The notes beneath the pieces were generated by a model. That model ran no database searches. It saw nothing but the letters and a program-made list of their open reading frames with translations, and was not told the DNA's origin. DNA of 64,000 nucleotides from SLRI01 sp964402505 (GTDB lineage: Bacteria; Pseudomonadota; Alphaproteobacteria; Geminicoccales; Geminicoccaceae). The position numbers and the translations under genes are program-made. Each line of letters starts with the position of its first letter. The first letter of the stretch is position 1. Positions 26,156 through 34,271 of this stretch are shown here, in pieces. The DNA is taken from NCBI GenBank assembly GCA_964402505.1, contig CAYOCP010000016.1, positions 34,517 through 98,516 of the forward strand, in the 5' to 3' direction.

Positions 26156-26857
26156 CTACTCGACCTCGCGGAACCGTCCGGACGCACTCAGCGCCGCCCA
26201 GAAATCGGGCTGCTTCAGCCCCCCCTTGACCCGCGCGTCCATGGCCGCCTCGGCCGCCTTGATCAGGGGCAGCTTCTCGATGGTGGCGGCGATCCAGGCA
26301 TGCGGCACGACCACGACGCCGTCCTCGTCGCCGACGGCGATGTCGCCCGGGCCGATGGCGAGGCCGCCCGCCTGCACGGGAAGGCCGACCGTGCCCGGCC
26401 CGCTCTTGGCCGGCGAGTTCGGCGTGACGCCGGAGGCGTAGCAGGGCAGGCCCACGGCGCGGATGCCGACGATGTCGCGCACGAAGCCGTCGGTGACGAA
26501 GGCCACGACCCCCTTGTTCCGCAGCATGCCGAGCAGGAGGTCGCCGATGATGGCCGCCTCGGCGAAGGAATCGGCTGCGGCGATCACGACGTCGCCGGGC
26601 TCGGCGATCTCGAGCGCCCCGAAGACGGCGAGGTTGTCGGCCGGCCCCGCCTCGCAGGGCACGACGACGCCGGTGAAGGGGCCGCTTTTGTCGATCGGCT
26701 TGATCCGACCGTCGAGGGCACCCCGGCCGCCGCCGCGCGCCGCGAGCAGCGCGTCGGCCACGAAGCCGGTGGGAAGGCCGGCGAAGGCCTCGACCTGCGC
26801 AGGGGTCGGCCGCGCAAAGCGCCGGCGGATGGTGAGCAGCGGAACTTCGTCGATCAT
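26156..26857 (-). CDS. RraA-like / HMG-aldolase-family protein
   Basis: A 233-aa protein of the RraA/dimethylmenaquinone-methyltransferase-like family. Members near catabolic genes are usually 4-hydroxy-4-methyl-2-oxoglutarate aldolases or oxaloacetate decarboxylases. The family core is GDVVIAAADSFAEAAIIGDL, then FVTDGFVRDIVGIRA and the substrate-binding GDIAVGDEDGVVVVPHA. The start at 26857 overlaps the stop of the hydroxyacid oxidase gene (ATGA), implying coupling. The substrate is not deducible. The combination with an alpha-hydroxyacid oxidase suggests breakdown of a hydroxy-diacid or keto-acid. Confidence 0.8.
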   Translation of the reverse strand: MIDEVPLLTIRRRFARPTPAQVEAFAGLPTGFVADALLAARGGGRGALDGRIKPIDKSGPFTGVVVPCEAGPADNLAVFGALEIAEPGDVVIAAADSFAEAAIIGDLLLGMLRNKGVVAFVTDGFVRDIVGIRAVGLPCYASGVTPNSPAKSGPGTVGLPVQAGGLAIGPGDIAVGDEDGVVVVPHAWIAATIEKLPLIKAAEAAMDARVKGGLKQPDFWAALSASGRFREVE

Positions 26858-28035
26858 GGCTCGATGCCTCCAAGGCTGATCCGGTTGCCCCGATGGGCCA
26901 GAAGATCGGGGCCGATATCGGCGATGCGCGCAACGCCCGAGAGGCCCATGGCGCGGTCGAGCTCCTCGTGCAACAGCGCCAGCACCCGGGCGACCCCGGC
27001 TTCGCCCGCGACCGCGAGCCCCCAGAGCTGCGGCCGGCCGATCAGGCAGCAATCGGCGCCGAGCGCCAGGGCCTTCAGGACGTCGACGCCACGCCGCACG
27101 CCGCCGTCGAGCAGGATGGGCATCCGGCCGCCCACCTCGCGCGCGATCTCGGGCAGTGCGTCGAGCGCTGACGCCGCCCCGTCGAGCTGCCGCCCGCCAT
27201 GGTTCGAGACGATGATGGCATCCACGCCGTGCTCCCGGGCGCGGCGCGCCTCGTCCGGATGCAGCACGCCCTTGAGCACGAGGGGCCCCTTCCAGTGCTC
27301 GCGCAGCGCCTCGACATCGCGCCAGCTCATCGCCGGATCGAGCAGGCCCGCCATGCGGCCGGCGAGCGTCTTGATGTCGGCGCTCTCGCCGGCACGGACA
27401 TAGTTGCCGAAGGTCAGCTTCGGCAACTCCTTGCGCATCCGCCAGAGCCAGGGCACCCGCGTCGCCATGCCGAGATAGTCGAGCGGGCGGAAGCGCGGCG
27501 GGATGCCGAAGCCGTTGACGATGTCACGTTCGCGCTTGCCGAGAAGCTGGTTGTCGATGGTCAGGACGAGCGCGTCGTAGCCGGCGGCGGCGGCACGGTC
27601 GGTGAGCTCCCTCGTGAAGCCGCGGTCCCGGTAGACGAAGACCTGCATCCAGCGCGGCGCCGCACCCGTCTCGGCCAGCCGCTCGAGCGTGCAGACCGAG
27701 CCGTGGCTGAGGCAATAGGCGGTGCCGGCGGCGGCCGCGGCGCGCGCCGCGCAGAGCTCGCCATCGGGCCAGTAGAGACCGGCGAGCCCGGTCGGGCCGA
27801 TCATCAGAGGCATCGACAGCCGGCGGCCCAGAAGCTCGATCGAGGTATTGCGCTCCGCCGCTCCCTCGAGCGGGCGCGGCAGCAGCGCCACATCGAGAAA
27901 GGCTGCCTCGTTGCGGCGGAGCGTGCGCTCGTCCTCGGCACCGCCATCGGCGAAGTCGAAGACCGGCCGCGGCAGCACGCGCCGCGCCCGCCTTCGCATC
28001 TCGCTCACATTGAACGCACGCTCGAGCCCGGACAT
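26854..28035 (-). CDS. FMN-dependent alpha-hydroxyacid oxidase/dehydrogenase (LldD family)
   Basis: A 393-aa TIM-barrel flavoprotein that oxidises 2-hydroxyacids such as L-lactate, glycolate or mandelate to 2-oxoacids. The catalytic His and FMN motif is IIVSNHGGRQLDG. The FMN phosphate site is ILLDGGVRRGVDVLKALALG, and the N-terminus has VFDFADGGAEDE where the active-site Tyr found in many members appears replaced by Phe. The start is the ATG at 28035. The two upstream residues of the barrel (GPTGLAGLYWPDGE) fit the family. It is coupled to the RraA-like gene downstream. Confidence 0.85.
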   Translation of the reverse strand: MSGLERAFNVSEMRRRARRVLPRPVFDFADGGAEDERTLRRNEAAFLDVALLPRPLEGAAERNTSIELLGRRLSMPLMIGPTGLAGLYWPDGELCAARAAAAAGTAYCLSHGSVCTLERLAETGAAPRWMQVFVYRDRGFTRELTDRAAAAGYDALVLTIDNQLLGKRERDIVNGFGIPPRFRPLDYLGMATRVPWLWRMRKELPKLTFGNYVRAGESADIKTLAGRMAGLLDPAMSWRDVEALREHWKGPLVLKGVLHPDEARRAREHGVDAIIVSNHGGRQLDGAASALDALPEIAREVGGRMPILLDGGVRRGVDVLKALALGADCCLIGRPQLWGLAVAGEAGVARVLALLHEELDRAMGLSGVARIADIGPDLLAHRGNRISLGGIEP

Positions 28036-28057
28036 GTCGGTCGCGGCTCCCGGTCCG

Positions 28058-29179
28058 TCAGAGCGGATAGCGCAGGATCGCCGCGAGCGACGCACCCTCC
28101 GGCAAATCCGCCCGGCGCACGCCCAGAACCCTCGCCCCGCCCGCCAGGGCCCGGATGGCGATCTCGTCGACTACGCCGTAGGAGGTGGCGTCCTCGGCCT
28201 CGGCGAAGCGCACCTTGCCGTCGGCCTCGTCGACCCAGCCCGGCACCACGGCGTCGATGTCGACCATGAGCGATTCGATGGCGCAGAAGGTCGCGGCACG
28301 CGCGGCCTGGGCGATATCGGCGGTGGCCCGCCCCTGGTTGGCACGGGCGGCGTAGAGCCGCCGCAGCTCCTCGACCTCCCCGGCATAGAGCGCATCGAGC
28401 AGCGGCCGCGCCGCCTCGGCGAGCTCCGCATCGGTCATCCGGTCGGGGCTCTTCGTGATCTGCGACGGGGCGAGATGGGGGTAGGTGTTGACCGAGCGGA
28501 AGATGTCGTCGACCGGCCGCGTCGCCGCCAGGATCAGCGGCGTCTCGCGACCGGAGAGGAGAGGCCGAAGTGCGGTGTTGACGGCCCGCGCGAACTGGCG
28601 GAGCCGCACCTTCTCGCCTTCGGCGGCGTGAATCCGTCCGCTCGGCGAGCGATGACCGATCGCCGCCTTGCCGACGGCGCTCGCGGCATCCTTCGGCATG
28701 CCGGGCACCCTGACCTCCTGCGGTGGCAGCTCGGCGAAGACCTCGACGAGGCGCACCGCGTTGTGCGAGAGCGCGAGGACGAGCGCCTCGTTGGGAAAGG
28801 TCACCGCGCGCAGCAGCGGCTTCAGGTGGAACCGGTCGGCGACCTGCGCCGTGGCATGCAGGCTGTTCGGCAGCCGGAACGTCCAGTGCCGCTCGGGCGT
28901 CAGGAAGACGGCGAGGCTGCGCGCCTGCAGCCGCCAGAATTCGTCGTCGTCGTGCAGCTCCTGGAGCTGCTCCTCGATCGCCGCCATTCGCCGCTTGTCG
29001 CCACCGGCCGCCTCGAGCTGGGCCAGGGCCTGCGCTCCGAGATTCTTCAAGGCGATGCGGTCGGCCTCGGCCTCCTGCGTCAGGGGCGTTGTCGGCAGGT
29101 AGATCGAGACCCGCGCCGCGCCGCGCGCCTCGGCAAGGTGGCGGATTTCGGCAGGGGTCGGCATGTCGACATGCAGCAT
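28058..29179 (-). CDS. baeRF (archaeo-eukaryotic release-factor-like) family protein
   Basis: A 373-aa soluble protein whose N-terminus (AEIRHLAEARGAARVSIYLP, then EADRIALKNLGAQA) matches the bacterial release-factor-like (baeRF) families. The middle has LAVFLTPERHWTFRLPN, and the C-terminal part resembles an eRF1 domain 3 with VDEIAIRALAGGARVLGV. The function of these proteins is not settled; ribosome rescue or stress roles have been suggested. The start is the ATG at 29179, with ATG 29164 as alternative. It is divergent from the GntR-type regulator gene and 22 bases from the oxidase start. Confidence 0.65.
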   Translation of the reverse strand: MLHVDMPTPAEIRHLAEARGAARVSIYLPTTPLTQEAEADRIALKNLGAQALAQLEAAGGDKRRMAAIEEQLQELHDDDEFWRLQARSLAVFLTPERHWTFRLPNSLHATAQVADRFHLKPLLRAVTFPNEALVLALSHNAVRLVEVFAELPPQEVRVPGMPKDAASAVGKAAIGHRSPSGRIHAAEGEKVRLRQFARAVNTALRPLLSGRETPLILAATRPVDDIFRSVNTYPHLAPSQITKSPDRMTDAELAEAARPLLDALYAGEVEELRRLYAARANQGRATADIAQAARAATFCAIESLMVDIDAVVPGWVDEADGKVRFAEAEDATSYGVVDEIAIRALAGGARVLGVRRADLPEGASLAAILRYPL

Positions 29180-29303
29180 GGCGGAGCGGCTTCCTCGTGC
29201 TTGGCGATGCGTGGCGTTTAGCCCCGGCCCGCCGAAAAGGCACGCGGTTTCGCGCCGGGCGCCAAGCGTGCCCGGCTTGGCAAGGTCCGGTCGTTGCGCC
29301 AAG

Positions 29304-29326
29304 ATGTGATGACGAGGACATCATAT
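29304..29326. promoter_or_regulatory. Imperfect palindrome upstream of the GntR regulator gene
   Basis: ATGTGATG (29304-29311) faces CATCATAT (29319-29326) across 7 bases, with 7 of 8 pairs complementary. It lies in the divergent spacer, 22 bases before the regulator's ATG, where an autoregulatory or divergon operator would be expected. Confidence 0.35.
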
Positions 29327-29347
29327 CAGGGCACCGGCCGCATTCCG

Positions 29348-30067
29348 ATGGCGCCGATCGCACCCATCCAACGTCGCAAGCTCTTCCAGGAGGTGCTCGA
29401 TCGCCTGCTCGAGCGGCTGAGCCGGGGCGAGTTCCAGCCGGGCGACCAGTTGCCGAGCGAGCGCGAGCTGATGCAATTCTATGGCGTCGGCCGGCCGGCA
29501 GTGCGCGAGGCGCTGCAGGCGCTCGAGCGCGACGGCATCGTCACCATCACGCATGGCGAGCGGGCTCGGGTCGCCATGCCTTCGGCCGAGCGGGTGATCG
29601 AGCAGATCGCCCACAGCACGCGCCATCTGCTGCGCGCCGGCCCCGGCAATCTCGACCACCTGAAGGACGCGCGCCTGTTTCTCGAGACGGGGCTCGCCCG
29701 CCGCGCCGCCCTCGCCGCCACGCCCGAGGCCGTGGCCCGCCTGCGGGCGCGCTTCACCGCCCACGAGGAAGCCGGGCGGCAGGATCGAGACGCGTTCCTG
29801 CGGCGCGACATGGAGTTCCACCGCGAGATCGCCACAATGGTCGGCAATCCGATCTTCCCGGCGCTGATCGAGGCGATGTTCGACTGGCTCGGCAGCTACT
29901 ACGTCCAGCTCGTGCGCGTGCGGGGTGCGGAGGACCTGACCATCGCCGAGCACCGGCGCATCCTCGAGGCCATCGCCGCCGGTGACGGCGAGGCGGCGGC
30001 AGCCGCCGTTCACGACCACATCTCGCGCGCCAACGCGCTCTATCGCCAGTTCGAGGTGAGCGGCTGA
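29348..30067 (+). CDS. GntR/FadR-family regulator (NanR-like)
   Basis: A 239-aa regulator with an N-terminal winged helix (LPSERELMQFYGVGRPAVRE) and a C-terminal FCD effector domain (LEAIAAGDGEAAAAAVHDHI near the end). The N-terminal RRKLFQEVLDRL and ITHGERARVAMPS resemble NanR. It sits 28 bases ahead of the apionolactonase gene, on the same strand, so it probably controls the D-apiose locus in response to apiose or apionate. The start is the ATG at 29348; upstream codons lack homology. Confidence 0.85.
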   Translation: MAPIAPIQRRKLFQEVLDRLLERLSRGEFQPGDQLPSERELMQFYGVGRPAVREALQALERDGIVTITHGERARVAMPSAERVIEQIAHSTRHLLRAGPGNLDHLKDARLFLETGLARRAALAATPEAVARLRARFTAHEEAGRQDRDAFLRRDMEFHREIATMVGNPIFPALIEAMFDWLGSYYVQLVRVRGAEDLTIAEHRRILEAIAAGDGEAAAAAVHDHISRANALYRQFEVSG

Positions 30068-30095
30068 GCGGCGCGGGCAAGGGAGGGAAGACAGC

Positions 30096-32015
30096 ATGGC
30101 TGCAACGGGCGATCCGATCCTTTACGGCACGGCGCAGCCGCCGACGGCGGCGCAGCGGCTCGAGGCCGGCCCCTTGTCGATCGACCTCGAGGGGGGTGCG
30201 GTCCGCTACGTCCGCTATGCCGGGCTCGAGGCGATCCGCGGCATCGACTATCTCGTGCGCGACGCGAGCTGGCGCACCCCCCCGGCGGCGCTCACCATCC
30301 GCCGCCGGGAGCAGTCCGAGGAGGGCTTCGTGGTCGAGCTCGATGGCGTCGTCCGCCAGGACGGGATCGACTACCGCTACAGCCAGACCATCACCGGCGG
30401 CGTCGACGGCAGCCTCGAGGTGCTGGTCGAGGCCGAGGCCGGGAAGGGCTTTCTCACCAACCGCACCGGCTTCGTCGTCCTCCACCCGATCGAGGGCACG
30501 GCCGGCCGGCCGGTCAGGGTGACGCACAAGGACGGCTCGACCAGCGAGACGACCTTTCCGGCGCTCATCAGCCCGGGCCAGCCGATCCTCGACATCAGGG
30601 CGCTCCGCCACGAGGTGGCACCCGGGCTCTTCGTCACCTGCCGCATGGAAGCGGCGCTGCCGCAGGATGCGGAGACCATCTTCGAGATGGAGGACCAGCG
30701 CAACTGGACCGACGCCTCCTACAAGACCTATGTGGGCTCGCTGCTCGACCCTTGGCCCTACCGCATTGAGCCGGGCACGCGCCTGCGCCAGCGCGTCACC
30801 GTGACCTTCGAGGGCGAGGTGCCGGCCGGATCGGGCGGCGCCGCGGAGGGCGCCGGGCTCCGTCTCGGCCAGCGCACCGGCGGTCGTATGCCGGCGATCG
30901 GCCTCGGGCTGATGCCGGCTGGCCTGGCCGCCGCCGCTGCCGGCAATCCGGCGACAGGGCTGCGCCCCTCGTTCATCACGGCCTATGTCGAGATCGGCAC
31001 CGGCGATGCCGCCCGCACGCTCGCCGACTATGCCGCCCTCGCCGGCAAGCTCGGATGCGAGGTGCAGCTCGAGCTCGTCCTGCCGGCCGGCCGACCGCCG
31101 GCCGAGCTCCTCGACGAGGCTGCCGCCGCCTGCCGGTCCGCCGGGCTCCGGCCGGCCCGGGTCCTCGCCTGCCCCGCCCCCTACCTCAAGAGCATCCAGC
31201 CGGTGGGTCCCTGGCCGGACGTTTCCGATCTCGGCCACATCTACAACCAGGTGCGCCGCGCATTTCCCGATGCGGCGGTGCTCGGCGGCATGTGCAGCTA
31301 CTTCACCGAGCTCAATCGCAAGCGGCCGCCGGCCGCCACCATCGACGGCATCGCCTGCACGACCACGCCCATCGTCCACGCCGCCGACGATCGCTCGGTC
31401 ATGGAGACGCTGGAAGCCTTGCCCGCCGTGCTCGCGAGCATGCGGGCGATCGCACCGGGCAAGCCCGTGCATATCGGCCCCTCCGCCATCGCCATGCGCC
31501 ACAACCCCTATGGGGCGGCCACGGCCGCCAATCCCGAAGCCGGGCGCATCGCCATGGCCCACGACGACCCGCGCCAGAGAGGCCTCTTCGCCGCCGCCTG
31601 GAGCGTCGGCTATGCCGCCGCCATGGCGAGGGGCGGTGTGGCCAGCCTCGCCCTCAACCACCTGGCCGGCCCCTCCGGCCTCGCCAGCGAAAGCGGCGAG
31701 CTCTGGCCCGTCTTCCACGTCATGGCGGCCCTCTCCCGGGCCAGCGGCGCCGAGATCGTGCCGACGGAGATCACCGGCGAGGGCATCGCGGCCCTCGCCT
31801 GGCAGATCCCGGACGGCACGCGGCTGCTCCTCGCGAATCTGCGCCCCGAGGTCGCCGAGGTGACGTTCGACCGGCCGGTGGCCGGGCACGTTCTCGACGC
31901 CGCGGCCGCCGCCGGGCCGGCCCGATCCGCCGACTGGCCGCCCACCGGCACGCCTGTCACGCAAACAGGCGCCATGAAGCTGCCACCCTTCGCCGTGCTC
32001 TTCGCCGAGGCTTGA
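30096..32015 (+). CDS. apnL: D-apionolactonase-like protein
   Basis: A 639-aa protein matching what is known of ApnL, the lactonase that opens D-apionolactone to D-apionate. The N-terminal half is beta-rich (FVVELDGVVRQDGIDYRYSQ and GSLEVLVEAEAGKGFLTNRT). The C-terminal half looks like a TIM barrel, with GGMCSYFTELNRKRPP, DGIACTTTPIVHAADDRSVM and IGPSAIAMRHNPYG. No signal peptide is visible. I assign it mainly from context: D-apionate oxidoisomerase, OiaK-like kinase, RuBisCO-like protein and ApsD-like dehydrogenases are all within 15 kb. The leader has a strong GGGAGGGAAG site. Confidence 0.75.
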   Translation: MAATGDPILYGTAQPPTAAQRLEAGPLSIDLEGGAVRYVRYAGLEAIRGIDYLVRDASWRTPPAALTIRRREQSEEGFVVELDGVVRQDGIDYRYSQTITGGVDGSLEVLVEAEAGKGFLTNRTGFVVLHPIEGTAGRPVRVTHKDGSTSETTFPALISPGQPILDIRALRHEVAPGLFVTCRMEAALPQDAETIFEMEDQRNWTDASYKTYVGSLLDPWPYRIEPGTRLRQRVTVTFEGEVPAGSGGAAEGAGLRLGQRTGGRMPAIGLGLMPAGLAAAAAGNPATGLRPSFITAYVEIGTGDAARTLADYAALAGKLGCEVQLELVLPAGRPPAELLDEAAAACRSAGLRPARVLACPAPYLKSIQPVGPWPDVSDLGHIYNQVRRAFPDAAVLGGMCSYFTELNRKRPPAATIDGIACTTTPIVHAADDRSVMETLEALPAVLASMRAIAPGKPVHIGPSAIAMRHNPYGAATAANPEAGRIAMAHDDPRQRGLFAAAWSVGYAAAMARGGVASLALNHLAGPSGLASESGELWPVFHVMAALSRASGAEIVPTEITGEGIAALAWQIPDGTRLLLANLRPEVAEVTFDRPVAGHVLDAAAAAGPARSADWPPTGTPVTQTGAMKLPPFAVLFAEA

Positions 32016-32044
32016 ACGGCGGGACCATGTGGTATAATCAGCAG
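32012..32044 (+). promoter_or_regulatory. Promoter with shared motif upstream of the sugar-binding protein gene
   Basis: TGGTATAATCAGCAG (32030-32044) holds a perfect extended -10 (TGGTATAAT). TTGAAC at 32012-32017 is a possible -35 at 15 bases. The same 15 bases recur at 38076-38090 upstream of the ApsD-like genes. The repeat beyond the -10 suggests a regulator contact as well as a promoter. Confidence 0.6.
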
Positions 32045-32098
32045 CCAACCAACGCCCGGCAGCGAGCGTCCCGTTCAACCCGGACAAGGGAGGCCACC

Positions 32099-33112
32099 AT
32101 GTCCAAGACGAACCTCAATTCGACCCGCCGCACGTTCACCATAGGCGCTCTGCTCGCCGCCGGCACCGCCGGCCTGCCGGTCCTGGTCAAGGCGGAAGGC
32201 GACAAGACGGTGGCGCTCCTCTTCGACAGCCTCGTCTCGCCCTTCTGGGTGTCCGGCATCGAGATCATGCGCGAGGAGGCCGCCAAGCGCGGCTGGCAGA
32301 CCCTGGAGGCCATCTCGGACTTCGACGACAACCGTCAGTTCGAGCAGGTCCGCGCGATGATCGAGCGCAAGGTCGACGGCATCCTGATCATCCAGACCGA
32401 CGCCAACGCGGTGATCCCGGCCATCCGCGCCGCCAATGAGGCCGGCATCCCCATGGTCCACTTCAACCGCCCCCCGGCCGAGAGCGACGCCTACTCGGTC
32501 GCGGTCCAGGCCGACAACCGCGCCATCATGGCCGAAACGGTCCAGTTCCTGGTCGACCAGGCCCAGGCCAAGGGCGGGACCTACAAGGCCTGCATCCTGA
32601 TCGGCGATCTCGGCGACGTGAACGCCATCCAGCGCCGCGACGGCTTCTTCGACGTTGTCGACCAGCATCCCGACCTCATCGAGGTGGTGGCGCGTGTCGC
32701 GACCGAATGGAACGCCGACAAGGCCTTCGCCGGCCTCACCAACGCGCTGCAAGCCAATCCGGACATCAACTTCCTCGTCACCTCGTCCGACTTCATGTTT
32801 CCGCAGATCGAGCAGGCGCTGAAGATCGCCGGCAAGTGGCACAAGCGCGATGAGGAGGGCCACGTCCTCTTCGGCGGCTTCGACGGCGATGCCGGCGCCT
32901 ACCAGCTCCTGGTCGACGGCTACCTCGACGCCGACGGTGTGCAGAACCTGTTCCTCGAGGTCGACATGGCATTCGATGCCTTCGAGGAGATGTGGGCCGG
33001 CAACAAGCCCGACAAGCTGCTGCTCGACCCCGGCTTCGTCATCACCGCCGACAATCTCGAGGAGGTGCGCGACCAGATGTGGGGCTACATCGTCTGGAAG
33101 CAGAAGCAGTAG
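32099..33112 (+). CDS. CUT2-type sugar-binding protein, probably for D-apiose
   Basis: A 337-aa periplasmic binding protein of the RbsB type. The export signal is STRRTFTIGALLAAGTAGLP, Tat-like (twin Arg) in character. The mature part has the two Rossmann-like lobes (DFDDNRQFEQVRAMIERKVD, IIQTDANAVIPAIRAANEAG, and the hinge region SSDFMFPQIEQAL). Three SBPs of such systems were shown to bind D-apiose in other bacteria, and the neighbourhood supports the same ligand here. A GGGAGG site precedes the ATG. Confidence 0.85.
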   Translation: MSKTNLNSTRRTFTIGALLAAGTAGLPVLVKAEGDKTVALLFDSLVSPFWVSGIEIMREEAAKRGWQTLEAISDFDDNRQFEQVRAMIERKVDGILIIQTDANAVIPAIRAANEAGIPMVHFNRPPAESDAYSVAVQADNRAIMAETVQFLVDQAQAKGGTYKACILIGDLGDVNAIQRRDGFFDVVDQHPDLIEVVARVATEWNADKAFAGLTNALQANPDINFLVTSSDFMFPQIEQALKIAGKWHKRDEEGHVLFGGFDGDAGAYQLLVDGYLDADGVQNLFLEVDMAFDAFEEMWAGNKPDKLLLDPGFVITADNLEEVRDQMWGYIVWKQKQ

Positions 33113-33128
33113 TCCCCAAGCGGATGGC

Positions 33129-33155
33129 GGCTCGCGTTCCTATCTGGCGCGAGCC
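33129..33155 (+). terminator. Hairpin between binding protein and permease genes
   Basis: GGCTCGCG (33129-33136) and CGCGAGCC (33148-33155) form a perfect 8-bp stem with an 11-base loop. No T-run follows. Such hairpins after binding-protein genes often stabilise the upstream mRNA or attenuate the permease genes. Confidence 0.45.
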
Positions 33156-33218
33156 GTCCGGCTAACGGGAGGGCTTGGCCGAGTTGTCAATAACGACACG
33201 CCCGGGAATGTCAGGAAG

Positions 33219-34268
33219 ATGGCGCTGAAGACGGCTGCCACACCCGCCGCCGCGGTGGCCGGGGGCCGCGGTGGTGCTCGCGCGCGCGACTGGCTCGAGC
33301 GGGTAGTGCTCTCCGAATATCTCGTCTTCTACCTGACCATCGCCTACTTCCTCGCGGTCTGGCCGATCGTGCCGGAGATCGCGACCTGGAGCTCGGCCTA
33401 CAACATGCTGACCGACATGCTGCCCCTCTTCGTGGTGGCGATCGGTCAGACCTTCGTCCTCATCGTCGCCGGCATCGATCTCTCTGTGACCAGCATCATC
33501 GCCATGGCGAGCGTCATCGGCGCCTCGGTCATGACGGCCGATGGCGGCTATCTCGGCGGCAGCTTCCTCGCGGTGCCGGCGGGGATAGCGGCCTTTCTCC
33601 TGATCGGCGGGCTCGTCGGCTGGTTCAACGGCTTCTGCTGCACCCGTCTCGGCATGCCGCCGATCATCGTCACCCTGACCGGGCTCATGTTCCTGAGCGG
33701 TGCCGCCATCTGGTACACGACCGGCCACAGCGCCACGAGCAGCATCGCCGGCCTGCCCAGAAGCTTCGTGCTGATCGGCCAGGGCAGCGTCTACGGCCTG
33801 CCGAACGCGCTCTGGGTGGCGCTCGTGGCCGGCATCGGCGCCCACCTCCTCCTCGGCCATACCGTCTTCGGCCGCTGGCTCTACGCCATCGGCATCAATC
33901 GCAACGCCGCCGAGATTTCCGGCGTGCCGGTGGAGAAGGCCGTCCTTTGGACCTTCGTCATCTCCGGCGTCTGCGCCTCGATTGCCTCGATCCTCTACAC
34001 CGGCCGGCTCGAGACCGGCACGCCGGTGCTAGGCCAGCGCATCCTGCTCGACATCATCGCGGCCGTGGTGATCGGCGGCACCAGCCTCGCCGGCGGCAAG
34101 GGCAAAATCGTCTGGACGCTGGGCGGCGTGCTCTTCCTCGTGGTCATCGACAGCAGCCTCAAGCTGCTCGGCATGTCGCTGTTCGTCGTCTTCGCGGTCA
34201 AGGGCGGGGTGATCCTCTTCGCTGCGATCATCGACGCCATGCGCCAGCGCATCATGTTGCGGAGCTGA
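33219..34268 (+). CDS. CUT2 sugar ABC transporter permease (first)
   Basis: A 349-aa RbsC-type permease with about eight to ten hydrophobic helices. The family signature is seen in IGQTFVLIVAGIDLSVTSII, VTLTGLMFLSGAAIWY and IIAAVVIGGTSLAGGKGKI. It forms the membrane channel with the second permease (35792-36781) and the ATPase. The start is the ATG at 33219, preceded by AGGA. It ends 3 bases before the ATPase gene. Confidence 0.92.
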   Translation: MALKTAATPAAAVAGGRGGARARDWLERVVLSEYLVFYLTIAYFLAVWPIVPEIATWSSAYNMLTDMLPLFVVAIGQTFVLIVAGIDLSVTSIIAMASVIGASVMTADGGYLGGSFLAVPAGIAAFLLIGGLVGWFNGFCCTRLGMPPIIVTLTGLMFLSGAAIWYTTGHSATSSIAGLPRSFVLIGQGSVYGLPNALWVALVAGIGAHLLLGHTVFGRWLYAIGINRNAAEISGVPVEKAVLWTFVISGVCASIASILYTGRLETGTPVLGQRILLDIIAAVVIGGTSLAGGKGKIVWTLGGVLFLVVIDSSLKLLGMSLFVVFAVKGGVILFAAIIDAMRQRIMLRS

Positions 34269-34271
34269 GCC

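Noticed and set aside
30096..32015. Alternative reading as a glycoside hydrolase
   Set aside because: A beta-sandwich plus barrel would fit, but I see no paired acidic catalytic motif, no signal peptide, and all neighbours fit the apionolactonase.
29754..32087. 777-aa minus-strand frame
   Set aside because: Antisense of the regulator and apnL genes; repetitive Arg/Gly/Glu content of a shadow.
31055..32098. N-terminal extension of the CUT2 binding-protein frame
   Set aside because: Read-through of the wrong apnL frame; the RBS, signal peptide and family homology start at 32099.
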